Source: Ruminococcus sp. AM22-13 | GTDB lineage: Bacteria > Bacillota > Clostridia > Lachnospirales > Lachnospiraceae | NCBI RefSeq assembly: GCF_003471165.1 | Contig: NZ_QRIL01000009.1 | Coordinates: forward strand, 62,001-126,000 | Reading direction: 5' to 3' | Length of the DNA stretch: 64,000 bases | Shown here: positions 26,603 to 36,561 of the stretch, piece after piece | Position numbering within the stretch: the first letter of the stretch is position 1 | How the letters are laid out: each line of letters begins with the position of its first letter | Made by a program: the position numbers and the translations under genes | The notes under the pieces: model-generated | Told to the model about the DNA's origin: nothing | What the model saw: only the letters and a program-made list of their open reading frames with translations | Database searches by the model: none

Positions 26603-26741
26603 CTTCCTTTGCCGTGGAACGGTTATGAAAGATATAAGTGGTCATCAGCGTGGTAAGAGCCGCCATTACAGCTGTTGCCGTAATTTTCTTTACTGTACTT
26701 GCAGTCTGTACATTCTGTTTTGTTGTTGTTACTTCTGACAT
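26586..26741 (-). CDS. 51-residue single-span membrane peptide
   Basis: A short ORF, MSEVTTTKQNVQTASTVKKI, then a hydrophobic TATAVMAALTTLMTTYIF, ending in VIYQS. It has a very strong ribosome site (CGAGGAGGAGTTATT) directly before ATG. One membrane helix is predicted by eye. The last codons lie in DNA that, in another frame, belongs to the radical SAM remnant, so the present C-terminus may be secondary. I do not recognise the family. Confidence 0.55.
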   Translation of the reverse strand: MSEVTTTKQNVQTASTVKKITATAVMAALTTLMTTYIFHNRSTAKEVIYQS

Positions 26742-26840
26742 AATAACTCCTCCTCGTTATGTCTTTTTAACTGTGTTTTATGAATTTTCTGTCAATCAGG
26801 CTGATAAAAATATCCACCTGGTATTCATCCCCAAAAACAG

Positions 26841-27701
26841 CTACAGCATTTTTAAGTATTTTTCAAAACAGACACCGTCATTTCTGTCGGTTCCTTCCAG
26901 TACCGCATCATGAATGGCTCCGGCAAGGAATGCGATTGCTTTCTGCACACATTCCTTCATGGAAATTCCTTTTACCATTCCTGCGCTGAGCACGGATGCA
27001 AACAGGTCTCCGGTTCCGGAATAGCTTCCGCCTTCTTTTATGGAAAAATACCAGTCTGCTTCATTTTCCTCTATTACCAGATTACCCATTTTCACACTGC
27101 CATCACCGCACACTACATCCACTCCGGTGATAACAATCGATTTTAATCCAAAACGGTCTGCCAGCTCTCTGCCGGATTTCTCTGTTTCTTTCAGCTGCTG
27201 TGTCTCGTCCATCTGAGAAAAAAGTTCCATTTTCTCTTTCATGCCCTGTTCTCCGTACAAAAGCAACAGTGCTTCTGTAAGATTCGGAGTAATTACTGTC
27301 GCATGCTGAACCAGAATCCTCATCTTCTCGCAAAGTTCTTCGGAATATGTCCTGTAAATATTTCCTCCATCGCCCATTACAGGATCTATCAGGATATGTG
27401 TCTCATCCGTACAGAACATATCTGTAAATTTTAAAATCACATCTACCTGTCTGGCATCTGCCAGAAACCCTGTATATACACCATCCGGTTTAAAACCCAT
27501 TTTCTTCCATTCGTCCATGATCAGTTGCATCCGGTCTGTATAATCATCCCAGAAATAAGAACCGTATCCGGTCTGGTTGCTCAGAACTGCTGTAGGCAAT
27601 GGACAGGCCTGCACTCCCATAGCAGAAATCACCGGTATTGCCGCTGTCAGGGAACATTTTCCCATTCCGGACAGATCATGAATGACTGCAATCTTCTTCA
27701 A
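26841..27701 (-). CDS. pdxY: Pyridoxine/pyridoxamine kinase (PfkB/ribokinase family)
   Basis: 286 residues from a TTG start: KKIAVIHDLSGMGKCSLTAA, VLSNQTGYGSYFWDDYTDRM, PVMGDGGNIYRTY and the catalytic SYSGTGDLFASVLSAG. It phosphorylates B6 vitamers to feed PLP enzymes; HMP kinase activity is an alternative for this family. The TTG at 27701 follows AAGAGG and gives the family's usual beginning. Longer ATG starts (27752, 27914) have weak sites. It is downstream of cbiC with a 244-nt gap. Confidence 0.82.
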   Translation of the reverse strand: MKKIAVIHDLSGMGKCSLTAAIPVISAMGVQACPLPTAVLSNQTGYGSYFWDDYTDRMQLIMDEWKKMGFKPDGVYTGFLADARQVDVILKFTDMFCTDETHILIDPVMGDGGNIYRTYSEELCEKMRILVQHATVITPNLTEALLLLYGEQGMKEKMELFSQMDETQQLKETEKSGRELADRFGLKSIVITGVDVVCGDGSVKMGNLVIEENEADWYFSIKEGGSYSGTGDLFASVLSAGMVKGISMKECVQKAIAFLAGAIHDAVLEGTDRNDGVCFEKYLKML

Positions 27702-27945
27702 TTTATCAGTACCTCTTGCTTTCTTAATAAGTCTGTCATCAGCCTGAAACATCTGAATTCTTATTCTTCCAGATGTGATTTTCATTCTAACCTTATTAAT
27801 ATAGCATTGGATTCTATATCTGGATATATCCAGTTTTGTATTTTTTTTAGAGGTCAGTTTTATGTCAGATATAATATAAAATAAACTCAAATCCATCGGA
27901 TATCTGTGATTCACTTCAATTACCTGTCCATAACAGGTAACCGGG

Positions 27946-28590
27946 TTAATATCCTCTGTTATTATCGATCATATAAAGTAATGCATTACAGATACATGCC
28001 GCGATATTGCTTCCGCCTTTCCTTCCTCTTGCCACAATATACGGAACGTCTGCCTGCATGATCAGTTCCTTTGACTGTACCACATTTACAAAACCTACCG
28101 GCACGCCAATAATGAGTTCCGGATTCAGTTTGCCATCCTCGATCAGTTCATAAAGACGTACCAGTGCTGTCGGGGCGTTTCCAATAGCAAAGATCAGTTT
28201 CTTTCCCATCGCTGCTGCTTTATCCATGCTGGCAGTTGCCCTTGTTGTTCCATTGGCTTTTGCTGTCGCTGCCACATCTTCATCCGAAATAAAGCAGAAT
28301 ACCTCTCCACCATAACGGGAAAGAACTCTTTTATTGATTCCGGATTCCGCCATATGTGTGTCTGTCACAATGCAGGCTCCCTCTTTAATCGCCGCGATAG
28401 CTTTCTGTACTGCATCCTCAGAAAAGCAAAGATTCTTTGCATAATCAAAGTCTGCACTTGTATGAATGCATCTCTTTACGATCAGTTCCGTTCCGGGAAT
28501 CAATTCTGTATCTCCCAGCTCCTCTGTAATGATCTCAAAGCTACGCTTCTCTATATCCATCGGTTTTACATTTTCCAGCTCTACTTTCAT
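27946..28590 (-). CDS. cbiC: Cobalt-precorrin-8 methylmutase
   Basis: 214 residues. Moves the C11 methyl to C12 to give cobyrinate. The catalytic histidine is H43 in KRCIHTSADFDYA; VTDTHMAESGI, TTRATASMD and VGFVNVVQSKE are family signatures. It is the last cbi gene of the cluster, 74 nt behind cbiP. A hairpin TTACCTG...CAGGTAA lies just after the stop. Confidence 0.95.
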   Translation of the reverse strand: MKVELENVKPMDIEKRSFEIITEELGDTELIPGTELIVKRCIHTSADFDYAKNLCFSEDAVQKAIAAIKEGACIVTDTHMAESGINKRVLSRYGGEVFCFISDEDVAATAKANGTTRATASMDKAAAMGKKLIFAIGNAPTALVRLYELIEDGKLNPELIIGVPVGFVNVVQSKELIMQADVPYIVARGRKGGSNIAACICNALLYMIDNNRGY

Positions 28591-28605
28591 TTTATACCTC
28601 CAAAA

Positions 28606-28664
28606 TCTGCTCGAGCAGATAATATCATCCGCTTTCGCTTCATAACTGCAGAACGTCTTTTATA
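28606..28664. repeat. Intercistronic palindrome and repeat fragment
   Basis: The perfect 16-bp palindrome ATCTGCTCGAGCAGAT is followed by a piece of the dispersed ATCATCCGCTTTCGCTTC module, in the gap between cbiP and cbiC. Confidence 0.55.
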
Positions 28665-30173
28665 TTACACTCCCTGCTCCAGAATCTCATAAATCTTCTT
28701 CATATCCAGATGCTTCCGAAGTTCAGAAGCCAGAATGTCATACTGTGTCTCTTTAAATGCCGCAAAATCAACTCCTGTCATCTCAGATACATCAAGTCCT
28801 TTCTTTTCTCCGAGCGCGCGGACAACAGCCTCCGCAACATCTTCTTTGTCAAAAACTCCATGTACATAAGTTCCACAGACATTTTTACAATATGCACCAT
28901 CTTCCTTCCGGCTGCCTGATACGTGATCCTCAATCGACACACAATGACCTGCGTTTTCTTTCAGAACAGTCTCTCCCATATGAATCTCATAGCCTTCCAG
29001 TTCCGCGCCGGAAAGAGCAGCAAGATCTCCGTTCAGATTCAGGAACTTTCCGGATACTCTGGTTCGTGTCTTATTCTCTGCAAATATGGTATCCATAGGC
29101 AGAAGTCCCATTCCTTTGATCGTTCCGCCCGCTTCTACATGGTGAGGGTCGCTTAAAGTTTCTCCGAGCATCTGATAGCCGCCACAGATTCCGAAAATAA
29201 TCTTTCCTCTTGCTGCTTCTTTGAGTACTGCCGCTTCCAGTCCATTTGCGCGCATCCAGAGAAGGTCTTCCATGGTATTCTTCGTTCCCGGCAGAATGAT
29301 CATATCCGGATTCTTTAATTCACTTACATGCTGTACATAACGAAGAGAAACCCCCGGAATACTTTCAAATGGGTTAAAATCTGTGAAATTAGAAATTCTC
29401 GGCACCCGGATAACTGCAATATCAATCAGATCCACTTCCGTTTTTCTGTCAAATCGCTCCGTCAGACTGTCCTCATCCTCCACCTGAATATTGAGATAAG
29501 GCGCCACACCAACTACCGGGATATGACTTCTCTCCTCCAGCATTTGTACGCCCGGATCAAGGATTGTCTTGTCTCCGCGGAATTTGTTGATGATCAGTCC
29601 TTTAACCATCTGGCGCTCATCCTCTTCCAGAAGCTCCACTGTACCGATCAGCTGGGCAAAAACACCGCCTCTGTCGATATCTCCGACCAGAAGTACCGGA
29701 GCTTTCGCCATCTTTGCCATTCCCATGTTTACGATATCTTCTGTTTTCAGATTGATCTCTGCAGGGCTTCCTGCTCCTTCGATCACGATAATATCGTTCT
29801 CTGCTGCCAGCGCATTATATGCTTTCATGATATCCGGCACCAGTTTTTTCTTATATTTGAAATAGTCTCTGGCGCTCATGGTTCCAAGGACTTCTCCATT
29901 TACGATCACCTGAGAACCAACGTCATTGGTAGGTTTTAACAGAATCGGATTCATCAACACTGAAGGCTTGATTCCTGCGGCTTCCGCCTGCATAACCTGT
30001 GCTCTTCCCATTTCCAGCCCCTCTTCTGTAATAAAGGAATTCAGAGCCATATTCTGTGATTTAAAAGGTGCTACCCTGTATCCGTCCTGCTTAAAGATCC
30101 TGCACAGACCGGCTGCCAGTAAGCTTTTTCCTGCATTGGACATTGTCCCCTGCACCATAATCGCTTTTGCCAT
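28665..30173 (-). CDS. cbiP: Cobyric acid synthase
   Basis: 502 residues. Amidates four side chains (b, d, e, g) of adenosyl-cobyrinate a,c-diamide using glutamine and ATP. The N-terminal synthetase domain has the P-loop-like [11 protein letters not shown] (9-19) and DIDRGGVFA. The C-terminal class I glutaminase domain has its nucleophile at C330 ([12 protein letters not shown]) and a conserved YVHGVFD. It sits between cobD and cbiC. Confidence 0.96.
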   Translation of the reverse strand: MAKAIMVQGTMSNAGKSLLAAGLCRIFKQDGYRVAPFKSQNMALNSFITEEGLEMGRAQVMQAEAAGIKPSVLMNPILLKPTNDVGSQVIVNGEVLGTMSARDYFKYKKKLVPDIMKAYNALAAENDIIVIEGAGSPAEINLKTEDIVNMGMAKMAKAPVLLVGDIDRGGVFAQLIGTVELLEEDERQMVKGLIINKFRGDKTILDPGVQMLEERSHIPVVGVAPYLNIQVEDEDSLTERFDRKTEVDLIDIAVIRVPRISNFTDFNPFESIPGVSLRYVQHVSELKNPDMIILPGTKNTMEDLLWMRANGLEAAVLKEAARGKIIFGICGGYQMLGETLSDPHHVEAGGTIKGMGLLPMDTIFAENKTRTRVSGKFLNLNGDLAALSGAELEGYEIHMGETVLKENAGHCVSIEDHVSGSRKEDGAYCKNVCGTYVHGVFDKEDVAEAVVRALGEKKGLDVSEMTGVDFAAFKETQYDILASELRKHLDMKKIYEILEQGV

Positions 30174-30295
30174 TTCTTTGTCCCCTCTTTTCTTTTGCTG
30201 TATTTCTTATTTTCTATATTTTCATAATTATCTATAAATAATGTCAGGGATAAAAAATCTTTTGATTCCGACTTAATACCACCGATTATAATGGT

Positions 30296-31339
30296 TTATC
30301 CCACTAGTTCTGTCAACACCCGCACCAGCTTTTCATTCTGTTCATGAAGTTTCACTGCCACGCGGTAATATCCTTTCTGTAGCCCCGGATAGTTGCTGCA
30401 GTCACGAATCAGAATTCCTTTTGGCACACATTTCTCAAATAAATCTTCCGGTCCACGAAAGAATATATAATTTGCCTCTGACGGATATACCTTCAGGCCA
30501 AGCTTTGTCATTTCTTCCTTCAGCCACGCAGATTCCTGAAAAATGATCTTTCTTCCTTTTTCTACGTATTCCGTTTCTTTCAGCGCCGCCAGTCCTGCCT
30601 GCTGTGCCATGGTAGATACATTCCAGGGCTGTGTCACTGCCTCCATCCGTTCCAGAACTTTTCTGTCAGAACAGAATCCATATCCAAGGCGCACACCCGG
30701 AATCGCATAACGTTTGGTAAATGCCTTAAGCAAAAAAAGATTCGGGTGCTCTGCAAGTTTTCCCTTTAATGTATGTCTGTCCGGATCTTTTACAAAATCC
30801 AGGAAGCATTCGTCCACGACCATAAAGATACCAAGTTCTGAACAACTTGCAAGAATCTTCTCCGGTAATTCCTGCGGCATTGTGATTCCTGTAGGATTAT
30901 TTGGATTACACAGAAAAATAATATCTGGTTTTTCTGTTTTAAGAAGCTGCAGATAATTTTCCTCTACACAAAAATCTGACGTTTCTTCCAGATAATATCT
31001 TGTAATCTCACATCCCACGCTCACCAGTGCCTGCTCATATTCTGCAAAGGTCGGTGCCAGAAGAAGTGCTTTTTTCGGATTTTTTGCTCTGCAGAGAGAA
31101 AAAATAAGGTCTGCGGCTCCATTGCCGCAGATCAGATACTCTTTTTGCGTCTGCTCATAAACTGCGATTGCTTCTTTTAATGGTCCGCAGCCTACCCTTG
31201 GATAATCACTGAGACCATCCACGCTGTCTATGATTGCCTTTTTCACACTCTGCGGTGTCCCAAGAGGATTACAGTTTGCTGAAAAATCCAGGCAATGATC
31301 ATATTTATATACATCACCGCCATGTATGTGTTTTGTCAT
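30296..31339 (-). CDS. cobD: L-threonine-O-3-phosphate decarboxylase
   Basis: 347-residue PLP enzyme. Makes aminopropanol phosphate for the corrinoid side arm, the substrate of CbiB encoded next door. HIHGGDVYKY, DFSANCNPLG, CNPNNPTG (144-151) and AFTKRYAIPGVRLGYG with K209 are present. HisC-type transaminase is the alternative, but the position inside the cbi operon beside cbiB strongly favours CobD. Confidence 0.9.
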   Translation of the reverse strand: MTKHIHGGDVYKYDHCLDFSANCNPLGTPQSVKKAIIDSVDGLSDYPRVGCGPLKEAIAVYEQTQKEYLICGNGAADLIFSLCRAKNPKKALLLAPTFAEYEQALVSVGCEITRYYLEETSDFCVEENYLQLLKTEKPDIIFLCNPNNPTGITMPQELPEKILASCSELGIFMVVDECFLDFVKDPDRHTLKGKLAEHPNLFLLKAFTKRYAIPGVRLGYGFCSDRKVLERMEAVTQPWNVSTMAQQAGLAALKETEYVEKGRKIIFQESAWLKEEMTKLGLKVYPSEANYIFFRGPEDLFEKCVPKGILIRDCSNYPGLQKGYYRVAVKLHEQNEKLVRVLTELVG

Positions 31340-31364
31340 CTGTTCTCTCCCGTCTCATAATGTA

Positions 31365-31443
31365 TGTCTGTATCGCAGTCAAACGGATAAAATCATCCGC
31401 TTCCGCTACGTGGCTCTACATCGAATAACTGCTTCGCAGTTTA
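31365..31443. repeat. Two hairpins between cbiB and cobD
   Basis: ACGGATAAAATCATCCGC is followed by GAATAACTGCTTCGCAGTTT, then ATTC. Both pieces recur at 49025-49090. They may be processing or stability elements within the cbi mRNA. Confidence 0.6.
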
Positions 31444-31448
31444 TTCGG

Positions 31449-32423
31449 TTAAAACAGCCACATTCTGACTGCCACACTAATCAGCATAAATACTATTACA
31501 CCCAAAATCGCAGTAGCATAAAGCAGATGATTGGACCGTCTGATATCTTCTACTTCTATCGGCCGGATTGCATCTCCAATCGTCGGTTTCTCATAAAGCT
31601 TTCCAAAATAATATGCATTTCCGGCAAGCTGTACATCCAGTGCTCCTGCCATCGCAGCTTCTGTCTGTGCAGAATTCGGGCTTGCGTGATTTCTTCTGTC
31701 ACGACGGTAAATCTTTGCCGCATTTTTCACATCCATTTTTACAAACGCTGACGCAGCTACCATAAGCCATCCTGAGATTCTTGCCGGAATGTAGTTTGCC
31801 ACATCATCCAGTTTTGCAGCACAACGGCCGAAATAAAGGTACTTGTCGTTTTTGTATCCCAGCATGGAGTCCATCGTGTTGATTCCTTTATATAAAAACA
31901 TCAGCCAGACTCCGCCGATTGCCATATAAAACATCGGAGCTATAATTCCATCAGAAGAATTCTCTGCCACAGTTTCCACTGCCGCCTTTGTCACTCCCTC
32001 TTCTGTGAGAGACTGTGTATCTCTGCCGACAATCATAGATACTGCATAGCGTGCCTCATCCAGAGTTCCGTTTTTCAGTCTGTCATATACTTTCATGCTC
32101 TCTGTTTTCAGAGATTTCGTTGCCAGAAGCTGATAGCACCAGAATGTTTCCAGTGCCAGTCCTGCCCAGGCAGAAATTCCATAAAGAAAATGTAAAATCA
32201 GAAACGGGATTCCGCCACTGAACAGACAGACCAGGATTACTTCTACGGTACCTGCCACAAGTTCTCCCTTATCCGTTTTCGGAAAAATTTTCCGAAGTAT
32301 CTTTTCCAGAAGCGCTATAAGATTTCCAATCACGCACACCGGATGATACAGCCATCTTGGATCTCCTATGATAAGATCAAGGATAAAACCTGCGGCCAGG
32401 GCATATATACTGTAATATAACAT
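31449..32423 (-). CDS. cbiB: Adenosylcobinamide-phosphate synthase
   Basis: 324-residue membrane protein with several hydrophobic helices. It joins cobyric acid to aminopropanol phosphate. Signatures: GFILDLIIGDPRWLYHPV, ETVAENSSDGIIAPMFYMAIGG, KNDKYLYFGRCAAKLDDVANY and SPNSAQTEAAMAGALDVQL. It lies between cbiA and cobD, its substrate-supplying partners. Confidence 0.95.
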   Translation of the reverse strand: MLYYSIYALAAGFILDLIIGDPRWLYHPVCVIGNLIALLEKILRKIFPKTDKGELVAGTVEVILVCLFSGGIPFLILHFLYGISAWAGLALETFWCYQLLATKSLKTESMKVYDRLKNGTLDEARYAVSMIVGRDTQSLTEEGVTKAAVETVAENSSDGIIAPMFYMAIGGVWLMFLYKGINTMDSMLGYKNDKYLYFGRCAAKLDDVANYIPARISGWLMVAASAFVKMDVKNAAKIYRRDRRNHASPNSAQTEAAMAGALDVQLAGNAYYFGKLYEKPTIGDAIRPIEVEDIRRSNHLLYATAILGVIVFMLISVAVRMWLF

Positions 32424-32459
32424 AATAAATAAGACTCCTTGTTACATACTTTATCTCAA

Positions 32460-33860
32460 TCAGACATAATGTTGTGCTGTATGATATTCCAGACACTTTA
32501 ACAGAAACGCTCTGGGAATGTTCGGATTGCCATAATAGTACAGATGCGGATATCCTGCCAGAAGATTTTCCTCACTGTGTACACAGTCCCATCCTCGTTT
32601 ACTGAGAGGTTTTGACGCATGAAAATCTGTACCACAGTTCTCAGAATCAAAATAGTGAAACTCATGAGCCGGAATCTCCCCTATTTCTTCTGCCGCCTGT
32701 CCAAATACCGGTTGTCTGGCATTCAGTGTGATATACCCAAACCTCGTCAGTTTCGGAGTTCTGTAACACTTTCCCGGAATCACTCCACAGGTTTTACGGC
32801 TGATTCCTTCCATATCCTCCATCTGTTCATGAAGATACATAAAGCCGCCACACTCTGCCATGCAAGGCATCCCTTGTTTAATCGCCCGAACAATCTCCTC
32901 TTTCATGGATTCATTTTGTTCCAATGCCTCTCCGTTTAATTCCGGATAGCCTCCATAAAGCAGCAGCCCATCTAAATCTGACGGCAGATGTGCATCATGA
33001 ACCGGTGAAAAATAAACTAGCTCTGCTCCCATTTCCTGCAATAGCCGGAAGTTATCTTCATAGAAGAAACAGAATGCTTCATCCCTGGCTACTCCAATCT
33101 TCAGTTTCTGTGGCAAATGAAAATCAAAGGCAGGATTTTTCTGATCCAGAGATTCCGGCACATTCAGATCCGGTGCTTTTTCTGCAAGCGCAAGGATTCT
33201 GTCTATTTCCAATGTCTCTTCCAGCACGCCTGCCAGTTTCTTCAGACGACCTTTCAGATCTTTGATCTCTTCCGGAAGTACCAATCCCAGATGACGGCTC
33301 TCAATCACGCAGTCCTCTACTTTCGGTACATAGCCAAGAACTTCCACACCCAACTGTTCTTCTGCCAACTTCTTCATCCTTGGATAAAGCATCGGAGACA
33401 TCTGATTAAAAATCACACCTTTGATATGGCTGTTCTCTTTATATTCCATAAAGCCTTTAATATAAGCAGCCAGAGAAATACTCATTCCCCTGCTGTTCAC
33501 AATAAGAATCACAGGTGTATCTGTCGTATCTGCCAGATCATAGGCACTTGCTTTCGTGGAAATACCTCCCACTCCATCATAAAATCCCATGACACCTTCC
33601 ATCACTGCGATATCGCAGTCCGCAGCATTTCGCCCAAGAAGATATCTGGTAACATCAGAATCTGTAAAAAAAGTATCAAGATTTCTTGATTTCGTTCCGA
33701 TGACTCTGGAATGAAACATAGGATCTATGTAGTCCGGTCCACACTTAAAAGATGCCACCTTCATTTTTCTGTTTACCAGCGCCTGCAAAAGTCCGCAGGT
33801 AATCAGTGTCTTTCCACTGCCACTGGCTCCTGCTGCCAGAAGTATTCTTGGAATTTTCAT
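32460..33860 (-). CDS. cbiA: Cobyrinate a,c-diamide synthase
   Basis: 466 residues. Amidates the a and c carboxylates of cobyrinate. P-loop GASGSGKT at 11-18, GVMGFYDGVGG near 90, and a C-terminal glutaminase domain with nucleophile C337 (PCMAECGGFMYLHE). It ends with HEFHYFDS and YPHLYYYGNP typical of the family. It starts 12 nt after the cobK-cbiET fusion. Confidence 0.96.
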   Translation of the reverse strand: MKIPRILLAAGASGSGKTLITCGLLQALVNRKMKVASFKCGPDYIDPMFHSRVIGTKSRNLDTFFTDSDVTRYLLGRNAADCDIAVMEGVMGFYDGVGGISTKASAYDLADTTDTPVILIVNSRGMSISLAAYIKGFMEYKENSHIKGVIFNQMSPMLYPRMKKLAEEQLGVEVLGYVPKVEDCVIESRHLGLVLPEEIKDLKGRLKKLAGVLEETLEIDRILALAEKAPDLNVPESLDQKNPAFDFHLPQKLKIGVARDEAFCFFYEDNFRLLQEMGAELVYFSPVHDAHLPSDLDGLLLYGGYPELNGEALEQNESMKEEIVRAIKQGMPCMAECGGFMYLHEQMEDMEGISRKTCGVIPGKCYRTPKLTRFGYITLNARQPVFGQAAEEIGEIPAHEFHYFDSENCGTDFHASKPLSKRGWDCVHSEENLLAGYPHLYYYGNPNIPRAFLLKCLEYHTAQHYV

Positions 33861-33872
33861 CCTGTTTCTCCT

Positions 33873-35837
33873 CTATTTCTTCTGCAATGTAATAATATAA
33901 ATTGGATTTTCGCCCATCATCATATGGTAACGTCCAATCGCCTTTGAACGTGCCGCACCAAGCTGAACAATCTCATTCTCCTCAAATCCAAATTCTTTCG
34001 CTGTCTCAAGTGCTTCAGACACTGTCTCCAGAGTAATGCAATTGATCACAATACGAACCTGGGGGTTCTTTTCGATCAGAAGCTTCACGATTTCTTTCAG
34101 ATTTCCGGAGGAGCCTCCAATAAACGCATGTGTAGGTACCGGAAGTTCTGTCAGTGCCTCCGGTGCAAGTCCTTCGACGATCTCCAGATTATCCGCTACA
34201 AATTTCGCCTTGTTCAGACGAATCAGTTCCACTGCATCCTCTTTCTTCTCTATCGCCCAGACTTTACCCTGATGAGCGCGAAGTGCCATCTCTATAGATA
34301 AAGAACCTGTTCCCGCTCCGACATCATAGCAGATGGAATCCTGTGCCAGACAAAGCTTTGAAAGTGATACAGTACGCACTTCCTCCTTCGTCATAGGCGC
34401 TTTGCCCCTGATAAATTCTTCATCTTTTATTCCATGAGTCTCCGGTCGTGTTATCGCATTCTCGTTGACCGCACAGACCACTGAGAGCGGATCACCCACA
34501 TACTCTGTCAGTTCACTGGCCGGTTTTACAAAAATCTTCTCATTATCATAAGAAAGATTTTCTCCCACATAAAGAAGAACATCTCCCATGTCATATCCTG
34601 TCAGCTTTCTGGCAAGAACCGCCACTCCGTCTGAAGTTCCAAGAATCGCAAATACCTTTTTCTCATGGCGGATATGCGATATGAGATTACAGCCTCTTCC
34701 ATGAGCACTGACAATCTTCGCATCATCCCAGGATAAGCCAATCTTTGACATAAAATATACTACAGAAGAAATTCCACACTGAACTTCTATCTTTGATTCT
34801 GCCATAACATCCAGCAGTTTTTTTGCTCCACTGTAGAATCCTACATCCCCGGAAAGAACAATCACAATGTTATCATACTCAGGGTGTTTCCCGATATAGT
34901 CTTTAATCTCCTGGCTTCTGTACTCCACGAATACGTCCTGTCCCGGACGCTTCACAGAATCCACCATTCTTTTCGCTCCGATCAGAAGATCTGCCTGATC
35001 CAGACTGTTCTTTCCCTGTACTGTCAACGTCTGAGAACTTCCCATGCCAATTCCAAGAAGCGTAATATGCGGCTGATGCGTCAGGCTGAAATGTTCCATA
35101 AGGAATCTCTTGCATTCTTTTACAGACATTCCATCTTCTTTCAACGGGCGCCCGATGATCACAGGAATCGCGTCACATTCCAGCGCCGCATCTATCTTAT
35201 CCTGAAAACCGCCCGCTTTTCCGGTATCCTTTGTCACCAGATATTTACAATGGTACTGTCTTAACATCGCTGCATTTAATTCTCTGGAAAAAGGTCCCTG
35301 CATTCCGATCAGATGTTTTCCCTCAAAGCCCAGTCCGGCACATGCCTGCATGACGTTCGGCAGGGAAAGGACTCTGGCATAGAGACGTTCCTTATAATCT
35401 TTCATTCCCGTAAAACCAGCCAGTTCCTTACTTCCTGTTGTCAGCAATACATTTCCCTGTGTCCGGTCCAGGTACTCAGCTGCCGCCTGCACACTCTCCA
35501 CATAGACAGCTTTCTCTTCATGTCCGCCCATTTCCCGCAGAACTCTATAGTAAAGTGTCTGTGTTTTCTCACAGGCTGTCCGGATATTTATGGTAACCTC
35601 AGCTGCATAAGGGTGCGTCGCATCCAGCACCATCTCCGGCTCCTCTCTGGCAAAAATCTGCTCCATGGCAGTTTCATCCAGTCTTCCTGTCTGCACAGTG
35701 AGATATTCATTTTCCATAAGAGATTTGCTGCCGTATTCTGTCGCGACAAATCCCATCGTCTGTACCTGATGTGCTGCCAGAAAACGGCAGACCTCATATC
35801 CTTCTGTTGTTCCTGCAAAAACAAGGACTTTATACAT
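33873..35837 (-). CDS. cobK-cbiE-cbiT: Three-domain fusion: precorrin-6A reductase / CbiE / CbiT
   Basis: 654 residues. About 1-250 is CobK/CbiJ (VLVFAGTTEGYEVCRFL, LDATHPYAAEVTINI, DTGKAGGFQDK), which reduces the corrin ring. 256-460 is CbiE (HITLLGIGMGS, VIVLSGDVGFYSGAKKLL), the C5-methylating methyltransferase. About 475-654 is CbiT (FIRGKAPMTKEEVR, YDVGAGTGSLSIEMALRA at 504-521), which methylates C15 and decarboxylates C12. Fusion of CbiE with CbiT is known as CobL; adding CobK at the front is less usual. It overlaps cbiH by 8 nt. Confidence 0.93.
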   Translation of the reverse strand: MYKVLVFAGTTEGYEVCRFLAAHQVQTMGFVATEYGSKSLMENEYLTVQTGRLDETAMEQIFAREEPEMVLDATHPYAAEVTINIRTACEKTQTLYYRVLREMGGHEEKAVYVESVQAAAEYLDRTQGNVLLTTGSKELAGFTGMKDYKERLYARVLSLPNVMQACAGLGFEGKHLIGMQGPFSRELNAAMLRQYHCKYLVTKDTGKAGGFQDKIDAALECDAIPVIIGRPLKEDGMSVKECKRFLMEHFSLTHQPHITLLGIGMGSSQTLTVQGKNSLDQADLLIGAKRMVDSVKRPGQDVFVEYRSQEIKDYIGKHPEYDNIVIVLSGDVGFYSGAKKLLDVMAESKIEVQCGISSVVYFMSKIGLSWDDAKIVSAHGRGCNLISHIRHEKKVFAILGTSDGVAVLARKLTGYDMGDVLLYVGENLSYDNEKIFVKPASELTEYVGDPLSVVCAVNENAITRPETHGIKDEEFIRGKAPMTKEEVRTVSLSKLCLAQDSICYDVGAGTGSLSIEMALRAHQGKVWAIEKKEDAVELIRLNKAKFVADNLEIVEGLAPEALTELPVPTHAFIGGSSGNLKEIVKLLIEKNPQVRIVINCITLETVSEALETAKEFGFEENEIVQLGAARSKAIGRYHMMMGENPIYIITLQKK

Positions 35838-36561
35838 TCTTATATCCCCTTGGTGTAACCATCTTATGGTTGATTTCCTTTGTCTGCGAATTTCCGATAA
35901 ATACAGTTGTAAACATATCTACCTGTGTATCTCTCAGTTCTTTTAATGTCATTACATTGGCTGTTTCGCCTTCTCTTGCGATATTAGAAACAGTTCCACA
36001 GATCGTATCCGGTGACTTATATTTCATCATCAGGTCGCATGCTTTCTGCAGATAATCATGGCGTTTCTTACTGGATGGATTATAAAGACATACGACAAAA
36101 TCTGCCTGAGCTGCAGCCAGAAGTCTTGCTTCGATCTTTTCCCATGGAGTAAGAAGGTCGCTTAAGCTGATAAGACAGAAATCATGGATCAGAGGTGCAC
36201 CAAGAACTGCCGCTCCGCCTGTAGCTGCTGTCACACCCGGAATAATCTCCAGTTCTGTTTCCGGATAATTAACGCCGACCTCATACATCAGTCCTGCCAT
36301 ACCATAAACTCCGGCATCACCGCTGCAGATCATAGAAACCGTCTTGCCTTTCTTCGCTTCTTCAAAAGCAAGAACGCAGCGGTCAACCTCTTTCTTCATT
36401 GGTGTAGTCATAAATTCTTTTCCAGGGAAGTATTCCTTTACCAGATCAACATATACAGTGTATCCGATGATCGCATCACTTTCATTCATTGCGCGGATTG
36501 CCTTTCCTGTCATCTGGTCATAAGCTCCCGGTCCGATTCCGATTACATATATTTTACTCAA
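35830..36561 (-). CDS. cbiH: Cobalt-precorrin-3 C17-methyltransferase
   Basis: 243 residues, SAM-dependent tetrapyrrole methylase fold: IYVIGIGPGAYDQMTGKA, MICSGDAGVYGMAGLMYE, IPGVTAATGGAAVLGAPL and the CbiH-type DLLTPWEKIEARL. It catalyses C17 methylation and ring contraction. It overlaps both neighbours by 8 nt, indicating coupled translation. Confidence 0.93.
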   Translation of the reverse strand: MSKIYVIGIGPGAYDQMTGKAIRAMNESDAIIGYTVYVDLVKEYFPGKEFMTTPMKKEVDRCVLAFEEAKKGKTVSMICSGDAGVYGMAGLMYEVGVNYPETELEIIPGVTAATGGAAVLGAPLIHDFCLISLSDLLTPWEKIEARLLAAAQADFVVCLYNPSSKKRHDYLQKACDLMMKYKSPDTICGTVSNIAREGETANVMTLKELRDTQVDMFTTVFIGNSQTKEINHKMVTPRGYKNV

